Shown: positions 21,201-30,426, counted from the stretch's first letter. The stretch is DNA of 59,013 nt from Caballeronia humi (GCF_001544475.1 NZ_FCNW02000038.1:1-59013), one strand, 5' to 3'. Translations and numbers: made by a program. The notes: generated by a model not told the origin, from the sequence alone.

Positions 21201-21609
21201 GTACGTTCACGCGTGGCGCGCGCAGGCGCTCGCGCACCTCGGGCGGTACGACGAAGCACGGCGCAGCATTGCAGCCGCCCGCGCCGATTGCCTGGGCACG
21301 GGCCAGCAGACCGGCCTGGTCGATCTCGCTTACGCCGAAGGCGTGGTGGAGAGCGTCGACCCGCGTGCCGCGCCGGGTACGGCCATCGAGCGGCTGCGCA
21401 CCGCGGCCGGCGAGGCGCGCTCGCAGAACCTGCGGCTGCTCGAACTGCGCGCCAGCGTCGCGATCGCCGCCATGCTGCGCGCCGAAGGACGTCGCGACGA
21501 AGCCAGGGCGTGCCTCGAACCGGTGATCGAAGGATTCACCGAAGGACACGACTGCGCGCAGATGATCGAAGCGCGCCATCTCCTCGCGACGTGCGCATTG
21601 GGGGCGTGA
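18265..21609 (+). CDS. SAM-domain class III nucleotide cyclase with ATPase and TPR regions
   Basis: A 1114-residue multidomain protein. Residues 1-58 are a SAM domain (LAGLGLERYAEVFQANGVD). Residues 80-260 are a class III cyclase homology domain with metal-binding Asp90 (LFCDLAGST) and Asp134 (YLGDGLVIYFG). Residues from 277 form an AAA/STAND-type ATPase with Walker A GEPGIGKS (306-313). The C-terminal half is helical and TPR-like. The usual adenine-selecting Lys position reads Gln (VAQYLGD), and the position aligned with the second selectivity residue appears to be Thr (DTAVGATPNLAAR), so ATP specificity is likely but not certain. The divergent neighbour is a LuxR regulator with a cNMP-binding domain, a natural reader of its product. 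It converges with the DUF2235 locus. Confidence 0.88.
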   Translation: MDSLSTWLAGLGLERYAEVFQANGVDMDSLALLTERDLTELGVLLGHRRRLLDALASSKAVTARPAPPPPPAKAGRPPGERRQLTVLFCDLAGSTELAQAMDAEELREVMRAYQDACGRVVARYEGHVAQYLGDGLVIYFGFPRAREDAAERAVRAALDIIAEVGRLPAVAPLSAHIGVATGAVVVGDVEGEDPSACDTAVGATPNLAARLCALAGPDQIMIAPSTRRLLGSTFELEDFGEHAFKGIGAPVRVDRVVGLAYRESRFSAIRPDRSMPFVGRDHEVDLLVSRWQTARESEGQAVLLAGEPGIGKSRIAHVLRERLTGEPHLTLLYQCSPFQSGSSFHPIIGHLSETCGFQRQDTAETRLDKLEAALKLEASEIEHVAPLFAALLSLPTGRYPPRMDSPQRLREVTIDALVEQPLRLSRGQPLLMIFEDAQWADADTLETMARFIERIRHWPILVLITCRPEFTPAWTAHGNVTLLHLNRLARRQAAQFAEELTAVKPIPHDVLEQILERADGVPLFVEELTQTVLEAGFLRDAGDHWETKGPVAPLAIPFTLHDSLMARLDHLAPVKAVAQIGACIGREFDHALLAAIAPVDAERLAEALLSLEASGLIFRRGSGDDAFYRFKHALVGDVAYDSLLKSQRVRIHARIARALAEDFGERAKASPELLAHHLTCAGMIDRAVQQWNVAARTAIARNRHQEALVHVDSGLALVGQVGSTRRADCEVALLVTGAACHWALKGYACPEVATLWARAEMVLEGVTQERLLVLALVGINNFAYAAADSRKSLATTERLIELASRTGDTDSKIVAYAAVGPILYQQAQFARCVALLQYVNDTYEVARYTGYGRLNDAKVTACCWLSYCQLSAGRFDEARRLARMAIDHADALAHPFVLSQALSVAARPFVEVGDIGVARELCRRCIDLCDTQRLPFWKGWAMVYEGVAAAREGQYASAQARLDEAIAHLASNGGHNDLGYVHAWRAQALAHLGRYDEARRSIAAARADCLGTGQQTGLVDLAYAEGVVESVDPRAAPGTAIERLRTAAGEARSQNLRLLELRASVAIAAMLRAEGRRDEARACLEPVIEGFTEGHDCAQMIEARHLLATCALGA

Positions 21610-21620
21610 CGGCTGATGTT

Positions 21621-24467
21621 TCATCGCGCGGCATGGCTGCCTGATACAACTGCGTTCGTCGACATCGACTTGCTGCATGCCGTGGATTGTCCGACCCACT
21701 GGCGATTGCGCTCGTCGACGACCTGTTGGACCGTCACCTGCGCGCAGCCATGGTTGTTGGGGTAGAAGAGCCCCATCTTGTTGAAGAGCGGCAGCGCCGC
21801 ATCATTGACGTACAGAAAGAGCGGCCCCGCCGTCTGCGCCGTGATCTGCGCGACGAGCACCTTGCGATCGGCAGGCGTTTCGTCGCCGGCCACGAGACAG
21901 GTCGCTTCCTCCGGCTGCAGCGGATCGAAGTGGCCGCCGGTGAGCTTGCACCGCTTCGGCTTCGTCTCGTTCGGAGAGGACGCAAGCGTGCGACGGTCGT
22001 TCGCGTAGTGGTGAAGCTCCAGCGGCGCCCACGGTTCGAGCACGTATTCGTCGTGGCCCTTCACGCCGATGCGCGCGATCGGCTTGAACCAGTCTTCGAA
22101 CCACCAGCGCTTCAGTCCTGCTGCGAAGAAATGCGCTACGGAATCCGTGCCGAATCCGCCAACATCCGTGCGCTCGGTCCGGTCGAGCCAGTCGCCCTCG
22201 GTCGTGAGCGTGATCTCATAACGTGCGCCTCACTCTAGCCGGATGCCCGAATTCCAGCACAGGTCCGACGTATGAAATGGCTGCGTGACTGCGCCGCCGG
22301 CCTGGCACACCTTGCCGACCGCGCTCATGCCGTCCAATACCGCCCGATTCAGGACGGCGACGCCGCCGCCCAAAATGACGAGAAGACAGATGCCCGGCAA
22401 GACCTTGAACGCCGTGAAGCGGCACATGGCCCGGAACGTGTCGCTCTCGCGAAGCTTGCGCGCGAGACTCAACGCGAAACCGCCCTGCATGGCGCGCTGT
22501 AGCGCCACGGGCGTCGCATCGGGGCGCGTGACCTCGCGCCAGACCCGGGCGAGCCGTCTCACGCGCGAGGCTCGCCAGAGCACCAGCCAGGAAAGCACGG
22601 CGGCGGCGCCCGTCAGTTCCCATGTCGTCAACTGCCGCGCGCCCAGGTTCCACCACGCAATGGCCGCCGGAAGCGCGAACACGAGCGCCCCGAGCAGCGT
22701 CATGTTGCGGCTGCCTTCTTCGGATCGCCGACGCCACTCCAGGTAGTCACGGCAACGGTTTGCGTGCCAGGAGAGATACGCGCGATCATGCACGCGCTTT
22801 CTGAGGGTGGTGCCGAACTGAAGCGAGCACAGCCAGGCCACGAGCAAAATCGCGAAGACGCTCGAATGTGCACCGAACGCGTTGGTCCACGAAGAACTCC
22901 ACGAAGGCAGGACCCCCTTGATCGCCGTCAGCACCGTGTTGAGCATGTCGCTTTCCAGATGCGCTGCGTCGGACTCGATGATCGCCGCCGGAAACAGTTT
23001 TTCGATCCATTCAATCGCGCCGGCAAGCTGGGGAAACAGCACCAGCAGAATCGATAACGACAGTGTGACGAGGTAGGCGATCCGCCGCCAGAATACCGTG
23101 TCCCAGGCGAGCGACATCGCGTCGTTGCTGCGCGTCCGCAGCGCGCCGAGCGCCTCGTCCAGCATGAGATGGCTCGCATGGAGCCCATTGGGGTCCATGC
23201 CGTCGAGCGGCGCCGCTGCTTTTTTTGGGCGCAACAACGGCGGCGCCTGCACCTGCGCATGCTCGGGAACGGCTACGAGAAAGCCGCTCGGGTCCAACAC
23301 CTGAAAGCTCTGGCGCACCGCGACGGGCGCATACCTGTCGCTGCCGAACGCGATGCGCAGCGGCACGCTCCAGTGCATGATCGGCCAGTATGGTTTCCCG
23401 CCTGCAGCAATACAGCCCAATGCGAGCCGCGGCAGGTACGGATAGCCTCCCGCCATCCCTTTGCGTGAGTCGTAGATGCGCGCAAAGGGCGACTGCGCCG
23501 CGACGACCAGTGCCACCGCCGATGGCAAGAGACGAATGCCGACGGCGATCGCCTCGCTCATGATCCAGTGGAGCGAAACGAGCGACAAGCGGTCCTCCGG
23601 GTAACCTCCGCCGACATTGCAATGCACGCCGGGGAACCATACCTGCGTGATACGGCCGGGCTTGATCTTCTCGTGCGCAGCGCACGGTGGCGTTGCGGTT
23701 TCATCCTGTTCGACTCCCTCGCCTTCTTCGACTTGCGGCTCGTCCGTTTCATCCCACAGCAGCGGATGAAAGGTCGATCGTTCGTCGTCGAGCGACAGCG
23801 CGTGGCACGCCCGTTCCACGCGCCGTGACAACTTGAGATCGCCGAACATCATCGGCCAGATCGTTGCGCTGATCGCGCGCTTCAACGGCAGGATTGGCAC
23901 GCCGTACGCGGAAACCGTATCCCAGAGTCCGACGAAGCGTATCGGGATCTTGCGTTGTTTCCCGACTTGCGCGTAGGGGACACGCCGGCTCACGAAATCC
24001 GTTGCCCGCAAGATGCCATCGCGCAAGCCGCGCAAGCCGTTGACGATCGGACTCTTCGACGGAAACCGTTCGGACCGGTAGTGACGATAAGCTCTTCGCG
24101 CGTTGCGATCCAGGTCCTCCTCGGACGAGGCGATGACGAGCCCTTCCGAGTCGATCAGGCCGATGAGCACGCGGATCGTAAAGGCACCCCGGCTGAAGCC
24201 GAAGCCGCTGATCTGGTCGCCCGCTTCGTAGTTGCGGCAAACGAACTTGTAGATGTCGATGACGTTGCGCTTCAGGCCCCAGCCGAAGGCACCGCCGGCC
24301 AGTGCGAGATACTTGTTGGTCGAGGTGCCGACGCCATCGTCGTAGAACGCGATCTGATCGTCGCCCGTCTGATCGAGCGCTTCGAACATGCGCCATACGT
24401 TGGTCTTTTCCGCCTTGGCGGAGCTGTTTCCGGTACCGTCCGAAAGCAGCACGATATTCTTTGGCAT
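21621..24467 (-). pseudogene. DUF2235 lipase-like membrane protein, interrupted by in-frame TGA
   Basis: The frame opens at ATG 24467 and runs 745 codons to a TGA at 22230-22232, then continues open in the same frame for 202 more codons to 21621. Translation is coherent across the stop (GIRLE, stop, GARYEITLTTEGDW, later KRWWFEDWFKPIARIG). Residues 1-360 are a DUF2235 alpha/beta-hydrolase-like domain: VLLSDGTGN, GFSRG with Ser92, VGLWDTVSAYG and GVHCNVGGGYPED. About five membrane segments lie between 480 and 725. DUF2235 includes phospholipase effectors of type VI secretion. The stop could be a nonsense mutation (CGA to TGA needs one change), a sequencing error or readthrough; the 745-residue product may still be made. 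The lipoprotein gene lies upstream. Confidence 0.7.
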
Positions 24468-24556
24468 CGGGGGCTCCCCGGAAACTTGAAGTCAGGCGTC
24501 TCAAGCAACATTCGATGTCTTCAGCGCGGCGCGGCGTGCCATGCGCGCAGACCAGG

Positions 24557-24594
24557 CCAGTTATCCCCTGCTATTTTCACTATGGGATAACCGG
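24557..24594. repeat. inverted repeat between lipoprotein and DUF2235 genes
   Basis: CCAGTTATCCC (24557-24567) pairs with GGGATAACCGG (24584-24594) with one mismatch in eleven, around a 16-base AT-rich loop. It sits in the 197-base gap between the lipoprotein stop and the DUF2235 start, both on the minus strand. It may be an operator for the DUF2235 gene or a hairpin affecting read-through; no U-tract follows on either strand. Confidence 0.5.
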
Positions 24595-24664
24595 CTTCCG
24601 GTCTCCAGCCAAAGACTAGAAGTGCCACGCCGTCCACTCGTACTATTCGCTGTCGCTCAATTGC

Positions 24665-25849
24665 TCAATTCACGGCGACGCGTCGTGGAGCACCCGTCGC
24701 GGGCGCCGCGGGACGTGGCTGAATTGCGGGCCGGGACTGCGTCTGAGGTTGAGCGGACGACACATGTTCCTTTGCGCTCAGTTGCGCCGCAGCAAGCCTC
24801 TCCGCGGTCACCGTATCGATGACCATGTTCCCGTACCGCTCGAGAAACTTCCCGCACACCGATGACAGTTCCGTTGACGATCCAGGAAGCGCGCCTGAGT
24901 TGGCGCTTGCTGTCGAGTCACGCTCGAGCGCGACCGAGCAAGCGAGAACGAGCGGACCTGCCTCGCTTCCACGCAGGAACGCTTGCTGCAACTTGACGAT
25001 ATCCGATGACTGCGCATCACTGAGCGTGCCTCGCGTCGCCTGTCCGGGCGTCGACGTCCCGGAGGTTTCAGCGTGTAGCGTTGCGGCGCCGTCCTTTGCA
25101 TTGGCAGCCGTATCGTTAGGCTTGGCATCCGTCGATTGCGCAGAGCCAGCCTTGCTGACAGCCGTCACCTGCTTCGCCACTTTCACGGTGGCGGGGACCA
25201 TGTTCTTGTTCACCGCAGGAGCAAGAGCAGGAGCCGACGCTGGATCAGCCGGTGCCGCGCCGGCATCGGCCACTTTGTCGGCCGGGCGGCTGTCGGACGA
25301 GGCGGTCGTGCTCGTCTGATCCGGCGAAACGCCATCCCCGCCGACGAGTTCGACCGCGAGCAACGTCACCATCACGTCGCCGAATCGGCTGAGCAGGAAC
25401 GCATAGCTCATCGGAGAGATCGCGCCGTTGGCATACGCCTCGCATGCGCTGAATAGTCCGTTGCGCAGCAACTGGATCGTCCCGAGCCGCTTGCCGAGTT
25501 GAGCGATGGCTTCGCTGCGCGAGCGGGACAACGCCAGCGAACCCTTGATGTCGCCTGCTTCGGTCAGCGCCGGCAGCGCGTTGGCTTCGGCCTCGGCGGA
25601 TGCGCCGAAAGCGGTCGAGAAGGCTTTCGCAACATCCGGGCTGGGTTCAGCGCACACAACGTCCGACGGCCGGATCTTGCCGGACTGCGGGTCGGTCACG
25701 ACTGTCCGGGAATAGATGAGCCGCGAATCCGCCTTCGTGGCGAGCGTATCGGCGTTGCCCAGCGTCTGATGAGAAACGCTGGGCATGTCCACGCATGCCC
25801 CTAATGTGAGGCTGGCAGCGGCCAGCAAGGTCGCACTGTGCTTGTACAT
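24665..25849 (-). CDS. predicted lipoprotein, unknown function
   Basis: A 394-residue protein with a lipoprotein signal: a hydrophobic stretch ending LTLGAC, where the Cys would be lipidated. The ordered part (about 25-190) contains VVCAEPSPDVAKAF and ISPMSYAFLLSRFGDVMVTLL. A long Ala/Ser/Pro/Thr-rich linker (about 195-300) follows, then a second ordered block with LACSVALERDS and CGKFLERYG, and a Pro/Gln-rich tail. GGAG lies 6 nt before the ATG at 25849; the open frame extends upstream without initiation signals. It is followed by the DUF2235 gene and divergent from the alpha/beta hydrolase. Lipoproteins next to DUF2235 lipases can be immunity proteins; that role is only inferred here. Confidence 0.8.
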   Translation of the reverse strand: MYKHSATLLAAASLTLGACVDMPSVSHQTLGNADTLATKADSRLIYSRTVVTDPQSGKIRPSDVVCAEPSPDVAKAFSTAFGASAEAEANALPALTEAGDIKGSLALSRSRSEAIAQLGKRLGTIQLLRNGLFSACEAYANGAISPMSYAFLLSRFGDVMVTLLAVELVGGDGVSPDQTSTTASSDSRPADKVADAGAAPADPASAPALAPAVNKNMVPATVKVAKQVTAVSKAGSAQSTDAKPNDTAANAKDGAATLHAETSGTSTPGQATRGTLSDAQSSDIVKLQQAFLRGSEAGPLVLACSVALERDSTASANSGALPGSSTELSSVCGKFLERYGNMVIDTVTAERLAAAQLSAKEHVSSAQPQTQSRPAIQPRPAAPATGAPRRVAVN

Positions 25850-26147
25850 GATGTCTCCGACACGGTCGAGGTCAAATGGCGACGCCCTTCGCGCCACGCG
25901 GAGAAGCCTTGGCTTCCTGCGTACGCGCACTGTTGCGCCGTGGACGAGCCGCCGCGCGGCTCCCTGGATCGAAGAACGATCGGGCAGAAGTGGTTTGAAT
26001 TCGAGCCGAACCACGGAATATTTGCAATTCGCTTTCAAAAATGGATTAACTTGTGCGTTTATGACGGGCGTGAGGCTTGTCGCTGCGAAGACGATGCCGA
26101 CGCCGCGCCCTGCAGGTTCACTCAGATACCGTTCACCGGGAGGACCC

Positions 26148-27716
26148 ATGTCCAATCGTGTACCGATCATTTACGTTCGCGGCTATGCCATGACCGAAGG
26201 CGAGCGCAACGAGACCGCCGCCGACCCGTTCTGCGGATTCAACGTAGGTTCGACCGTGTATCGCGCGGTGACGAACAAGGAGGCGAAGCCCGCCAAGTTC
26301 GTATTCGAATCGCCTCTCGTACGGTTGGTCACTGAGTTTCAGTATCAACACGTCTACCAGAACGGTGCGGACATCGTCGATCCAGGCTGGGAGCCGCCAG
26401 CGGACGCCGAAGGCAAGCCGAGTGCAGGAATACCCAATGCGTCGATTGTGATTTATCGCTACTACGACGATGGCTCAAAGTATTTCGGCGATGGCAAGCC
26501 GCGGGAAATCAGCGAATACGCGAAAGGCTTGAGCGAGCTGATTCTCGCTGTGCGGGAATTGGTGTGTAAGCGCGAAGGCATAGAAAAGAAAAATTTCAAA
26601 TGCTATCTCGTCGCTCATTCGATGGGCGGACTCGTGGCTCGCGCGTTCCTTCAAAACAAGGCGCTTGGCGATAAAGACGCGCGCGAATCGGTGAGCAAGT
26701 TCTTCACCTTCGCGACGCCGCATAACGGCATCGAAATGCTGGACGTGAACGTGCCTCGCTGGCTGACGAAGGACGAAATCGACACATTCAACCGAACCAA
26801 GATGGCCTCGTTTCTAGACATGACTTCTATAAAAAACCAGTACGATCGAGTCGATCTCGTTCCGAACGACGCCTTGCCGATAGACCGCATCTTCTGCATG
26901 GTCGGAACGAATCGCAGTGACTACGAGGCGGGACAAGGGCTTGCCCGGGCGTTTGTCGGCCACGGGAGCGACGGTCTCGTGAAGATCGCCAACGCATCGG
27001 TTTGCGGGTATGACAACGGCCAGATCACCACGCCTGCGGCGACGGCATACGCGTTCCGCTCGCACTCGGGCGCGTTCGGGATCGTCAATTCCGAGGAGGC
27101 TTATCAGAATCTGGTGCGGTTTCTCTTCGGCGACGTTCGCGTCGATATCTGGCTGGATGTGGACAGCGTCTCCTTGCCTGCGGAACTCGAAAACAAAGCG
27201 AAGGTCGAGGCGCTCTATCAGGTCGAATTGAGGGCGGCGCCGCGTGGGAAGCGCTGGTTCCTGACCCGTCGTACCGCGATCGAGGATTCGCCCGCCTGCC
27301 GTACCCACGAGGAACTCAGCAACGGCGGCCCGGATCGAAGCAGGATCTATCTTTCTTCCGTGTTTCTGTCCAAGCGCGCCAGCGTCGACCGGGAAAACCA
27401 GACCCTCGCCTATGCCATGATGCTCGCGGTGAAGGTTCCGGACTACGAGATCGACCGCGTCTTCTGGCCGAACGGGCATTTCGAAGGCGCGGACCTTTAT
27501 CGCGATACCGCGTTTCTGGAAGTCACACCACCCAAGGCGTCGGCGGCTGGCTGGGACGTGAAGTACTGGTGGGCGAGCGCGCCGGACAGCCCATCGACCA
27601 AGACGATGCAATTTGCGAGCGCATCGTCCACGGATGAGTTGACCATGAAGTTCGCGAACAATAATCGGCCGGGCATCAGTGGACAATTGAGGCTTGTCGT
27701 GCGTCCTTGGGCTTGA
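26148..27716 (+). CDS. alpha/beta hydrolase (lipase/esterase-like)
   Basis: A 522-residue hydrolase. It begins NRVPIIYVRGYAM, the oxyanion-strand type start of lipases. The nucleophile elbow is AHSMGG (156-161) with Ser158, followed by FFTFATPHNGIEM. A GHGSDGLVKI segment and SHSGAFGIVN near 310-330 are candidate acid/His loops. The C-terminal about 170 residues look like a separate beta-rich domain (VDIWLDVDSVSLPAELENK onward). No signal peptide is seen. GGGAGG precedes the ATG at 26148; the longer open frame to 25785 overlaps the lipoprotein gene on the other strand and is rejected. It is divergent from the lipoprotein/DUF2235 pair, giving a two-hydrolase neighbourhood. Confidence 0.82.
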   Translation: MSNRVPIIYVRGYAMTEGERNETAADPFCGFNVGSTVYRAVTNKEAKPAKFVFESPLVRLVTEFQYQHVYQNGADIVDPGWEPPADAEGKPSAGIPNASIVIYRYYDDGSKYFGDGKPREISEYAKGLSELILAVRELVCKREGIEKKNFKCYLVAHSMGGLVARAFLQNKALGDKDARESVSKFFTFATPHNGIEMLDVNVPRWLTKDEIDTFNRTKMASFLDMTSIKNQYDRVDLVPNDALPIDRIFCMVGTNRSDYEAGQGLARAFVGHGSDGLVKIANASVCGYDNGQITTPAATAYAFRSHSGAFGIVNSEEAYQNLVRFLFGDVRVDIWLDVDSVSLPAELENKAKVEALYQVELRAAPRGKRWFLTRRTAIEDSPACRTHEELSNGGPDRSRIYLSSVFLSKRASVDRENQTLAYAMMLAVKVPDYEIDRVFWPNGHFEGADLYRDTAFLEVTPPKASAAGWDVKYWWASAPDSPSTKTMQFASASSTDELTMKFANNNRPGISGQLRLVVRPWA

Positions 27717-27777
27717 GGTCAATCCGTGTCGCGCGTTTCGGTATCGGCTGCGGTGCTACGAGCCGCCATCCCGCAAC

Positions 27778-29271
27778 CTAAGGCCGAAACGCGCTCTTCC
27801 CCGTCCCCTGCGCGACCGGTTCGACCGGCAGAACCCCACGCGCCACCGCCTTTACCAGCGCCTCATGATCGGCTTCGGTCTGATCAGCGTATGCATGGGC
27901 GAAGCGGCACAGCGACTTGTCGAGCTTGTCCGACGATCCCGCGTAGCCCGCGATCATCGATGCACCGCTCGTGCGCGCATGCCCCTTCGCGAGCAAGTGG
28001 CCGACGATGCCGGCGTAATCGGTCAGTGCCGCCGCGTCCAGCGCGTCGAGCGGAATCGTGCCCTTCATGTTGCGAAATTGCCGGACGTAGTACTGCAATC
28101 CGTCGATGGTCGTCCATCCGAGCAACGGATCGCTGACGGTCTGCAACGCCTGCTGATACTCGACGACACGTTGTCCCTGATGAGCGTGCCACGCCGAGTC
28201 GCCGTGAACGAAGCGCGCGAGCACGGAGCGCCGCGCCTGCTTCAACTGGAGAAAAACGACATCGTCCGGGCTGCTGCCTTCGAGCAGCGCGACGTAGGCA
28301 CGCAAGCCGACGCTGCCCACGCCGACCACCTTGTGAGCGATATCGACCAGCGTGTAGCCGCCGAGCGCGCGGCGCCAGTGCGGCGCGAGCGTGGCGAGAT
28401 ATTCGTCGAGCGCCACGGCGATTTGTTCCGCCTCCGCTTCCGGCACGTGCGTGATCAACGGCGGTTCGTCCACGATGCAACGCCGGCCGTCGCGTTCGGT
28501 CGTGAAGCGCGGCAACGCGCGATCGCTCGTCCGCGACCGCGCGCGCTTCGCCGCGCGGGCAATCTCGCCGCGCAACGCGGTGTCGGTCGCGGTCTCGTGA
28601 AGCCGGTCGACGTCGATCCGCTGATAGGAGCGTGACAGCAGCGGCTCGTTCGCAAGAAAACGCACTTCCGCGCGATACGCGGCGACGCACGATGCGACCG
28701 AATCGTGGCACTGGGCTTCGGTCGCACCGGTGTGCCGGCCCGCCACCCAGATGCTGGCGACGAGCCGCCGCAGATCCCACTCCCACGCGCCCGGATGGGA
28801 CTCGTCGAAGTCGTTCAGGTCGATCACGAGGTCACGTTCGGGCGACGCGTAGAAGCCGAAGTTGCCCAGGTGGGCGTCGCCGCAGATCACCGGGGTGATG
28901 CCGGTCGCGGGCAAAGCGGCGACGTCCTCGGCCATGACGATCGCCGTGCCGCGCAGGAACCCGTACGGGGACGCGACCATGCGGCCCACTCGCACGGGAA
29001 TCAGCCAGTCGAGCCTGCCTTCGTGCGAATGACGGATGAGCTCGACCGGGTCCGGCCGGTTCGCCGGCGCTTTCCAGTCGCCGAGCGCACTGCGGGGAAC
29101 GCGATCGCGCAGGCTCCGGCCGAGTTCGAAGCGCTCGGCGCGCGACATCGGCCGGCGGCGGAGCGTTCGGTAACTGTCGCTGTCGGCATCGGCGAGGACG
29201 ACGTGGCCCGCAGGTGCGAGCGGTATCGTAGTGCTCTGCGCCAGCGGCAAGCTGGCAGGTGCTTTGTTCAT
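27778..29271 (-). CDS. DUF2252 family protein
   Basis: A 497-residue protein matching the DUF2252 family, which has a protein-kinase/aminoglycoside-phosphotransferase-like fold. Visible blocks include RMVASPYGFLRGTAIVMAED, GDAHLGNFGFYASPERDLV (an HxxN catalytic-loop-like motif), DLNDFDESHPGAWEWDLRR and KVVGVGSVGLRAYVALL. The substrate is unknown. It is transcribed convergently with the hydrolase and lies 119 nt upstream of the sugar-binding-protein stop on the same strand, so it is downstream of the ABC operon. Functional linkage is not evident. Confidence 0.85.
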   Translation of the reverse strand: MNKAPASLPLAQSTTIPLAPAGHVVLADADSDSYRTLRRRPMSRAERFELGRSLRDRVPRSALGDWKAPANRPDPVELIRHSHEGRLDWLIPVRVGRMVASPYGFLRGTAIVMAEDVAALPATGITPVICGDAHLGNFGFYASPERDLVIDLNDFDESHPGAWEWDLRRLVASIWVAGRHTGATEAQCHDSVASCVAAYRAEVRFLANEPLLSRSYQRIDVDRLHETATDTALRGEIARAAKRARSRTSDRALPRFTTERDGRRCIVDEPPLITHVPEAEAEQIAVALDEYLATLAPHWRRALGGYTLVDIAHKVVGVGSVGLRAYVALLEGSSPDDVVFLQLKQARRSVLARFVHGDSAWHAHQGQRVVEYQQALQTVSDPLLGWTTIDGLQYYVRQFRNMKGTIPLDALDAAALTDYAGIVGHLLAKGHARTSGASMIAGYAGSSDKLDKSLCRFAHAYADQTEADHEALVKAVARGVLPVEPVAQGTGKSAFRP

Positions 29272-29390
29272 TTCCGCTCGCTTTGTCGGGGCCGCGTGAA
29301 GGATATCGATGGAAAGCGATCACGTCGGCCAAGGCAATCATTCTGCCACCGGTTGAACCATCCGGCGGCCCGAGCTTGAAATGAGCCCGC

Positions 29391-30368
29391 CTAGAACTTT
29401 TCCTTGCCGTAGAGCGCTTTCGCGTTGGCCTGATCGATGCGCTGGGTCGGCACGATGACGCTGCGCGGTACTTCCGTCGCGCAGTCGATCAGGATTTTCT
29501 TCGCGAGTTCGAGCGCCTGAGCCGCGCCCGTCGGATAGGTGAACGTCGCGGCCCACTGACCGTCCGCCACCGCGCGGATACCACCGGACGGCCCAGGCAG
29601 CCCGTCCGTGCCGATGATCTTCACTTGCCCGACCTTGCCCGCCTGCTTGGCCGCGATGTACGCACCCGCCGCCGCAAGATCGTTACTTGTGTACACGAGC
29701 TTGATGTCAGGATGCGCCTGCAGCATCGCGGAGAACACCGTGACGGCCTGGTCCTCCATCCAGTTGACCGGCTGCACCGCGACGAGCTTGATCTTCGGAT
29801 TGCCGGCGATGCCCGCCTTGAACCCTTCGAGCCGTTCGATAGCCGGGGACGAACTCGGCAGCCCTTCGAGCACCGCGGCCTCGCCCCCGTCCGGAAGCAG
29901 TGTCTTCGCGGCCCATTCGCCCGCCTCCTTAGCAATCGCCCGGTTGTCGCCGCCGACGAAGGCCGTGTAGTTCTCGCCGGTCGTCTTGCGGTCGAGTTCG
30001 ATCACCGGGACGCCCGCCTTGTAGACCGCCGACACGGCCGGCGTGAGCGGCGCCGCCTCGAACGGCGAGATCATCAGCAAGTCGACGCGTTGCGTCATGA
30101 AGTTCTCGACCTGTGAGACCTGCGTGTTCACGCTCGCCTGACCATCGGCGATGACGAGCTTGAACTTCGGATAGTTCTTCACGAGGCGTTCGAGCTCGTG
30201 ATTGACGTGCTCGCGGTACGGTTCCTTGAAGTTCGCCTGGCTGAAGCCGATCACGTAGTCGTTGTTCGGCCCGCACTCTTTCGCGAGCGGCTTGCCGCCC
30301 GCCGCCCACGCGCCGGACGCGAGCGCAACGCCCGCAACGAGCAAGGTCGCTTTCGGAAGGGTTTTCAT
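29391..30368 (-). CDS. sugar ABC transporter periplasmic binding protein
   Basis: A 325-residue periplasmic binding protein of the ribose/RbsB type. A signal peptide ends SGAWA near residue 23. The mature protein has YVIGFSQANFKEPYREH, IADGQASVNTQVSQVENF and DLLMISPFEAAPLTPAV, then EGLPSSSPAIERLEGF and IKIIGTDGLPGPSGG, the usual two-lobe pattern. It would deliver a sugar or polyol to the permease and ATPase encoded upstream. AAGGAGA precedes the ATG at 30368. It is last of the transporter genes, 58 nt after the permease stop. The substrate is not determinable, but the upstream sugar-acid dehydratase hints at an aldose or aldonate. Confidence 0.92.
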   Translation of the reverse strand: MKTLPKATLLVAGVALASGAWAAGGKPLAKECGPNNDYVIGFSQANFKEPYREHVNHELERLVKNYPKFKLVIADGQASVNTQVSQVENFMTQRVDLLMISPFEAAPLTPAVSAVYKAGVPVIELDRKTTGENYTAFVGGDNRAIAKEAGEWAAKTLLPDGGEAAVLEGLPSSSPAIERLEGFKAGIAGNPKIKLVAVQPVNWMEDQAVTVFSAMLQAHPDIKLVYTSNDLAAAGAYIAAKQAGKVGQVKIIGTDGLPGPSGGIRAVADGQWAATFTYPTGAAQALELAKKILIDCATEVPRSVIVPTQRIDQANAKALYGKEKF

Positions 30369-30426
30369 GTGCCTGTCTCCTTTTCGTTTTTGCATACGCC
30401 ACGCGCTTCAAGCCGCGCGCGAGGGT

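Noticed and set aside
22230..22232. TGA in the DUF2235 gene as selenocysteine codon
   Set aside because: No conserved Cys/Sec context, no convincing SECIS-like hairpin immediately downstream, and the family has no known Sec member. Nonsense or error is simpler.
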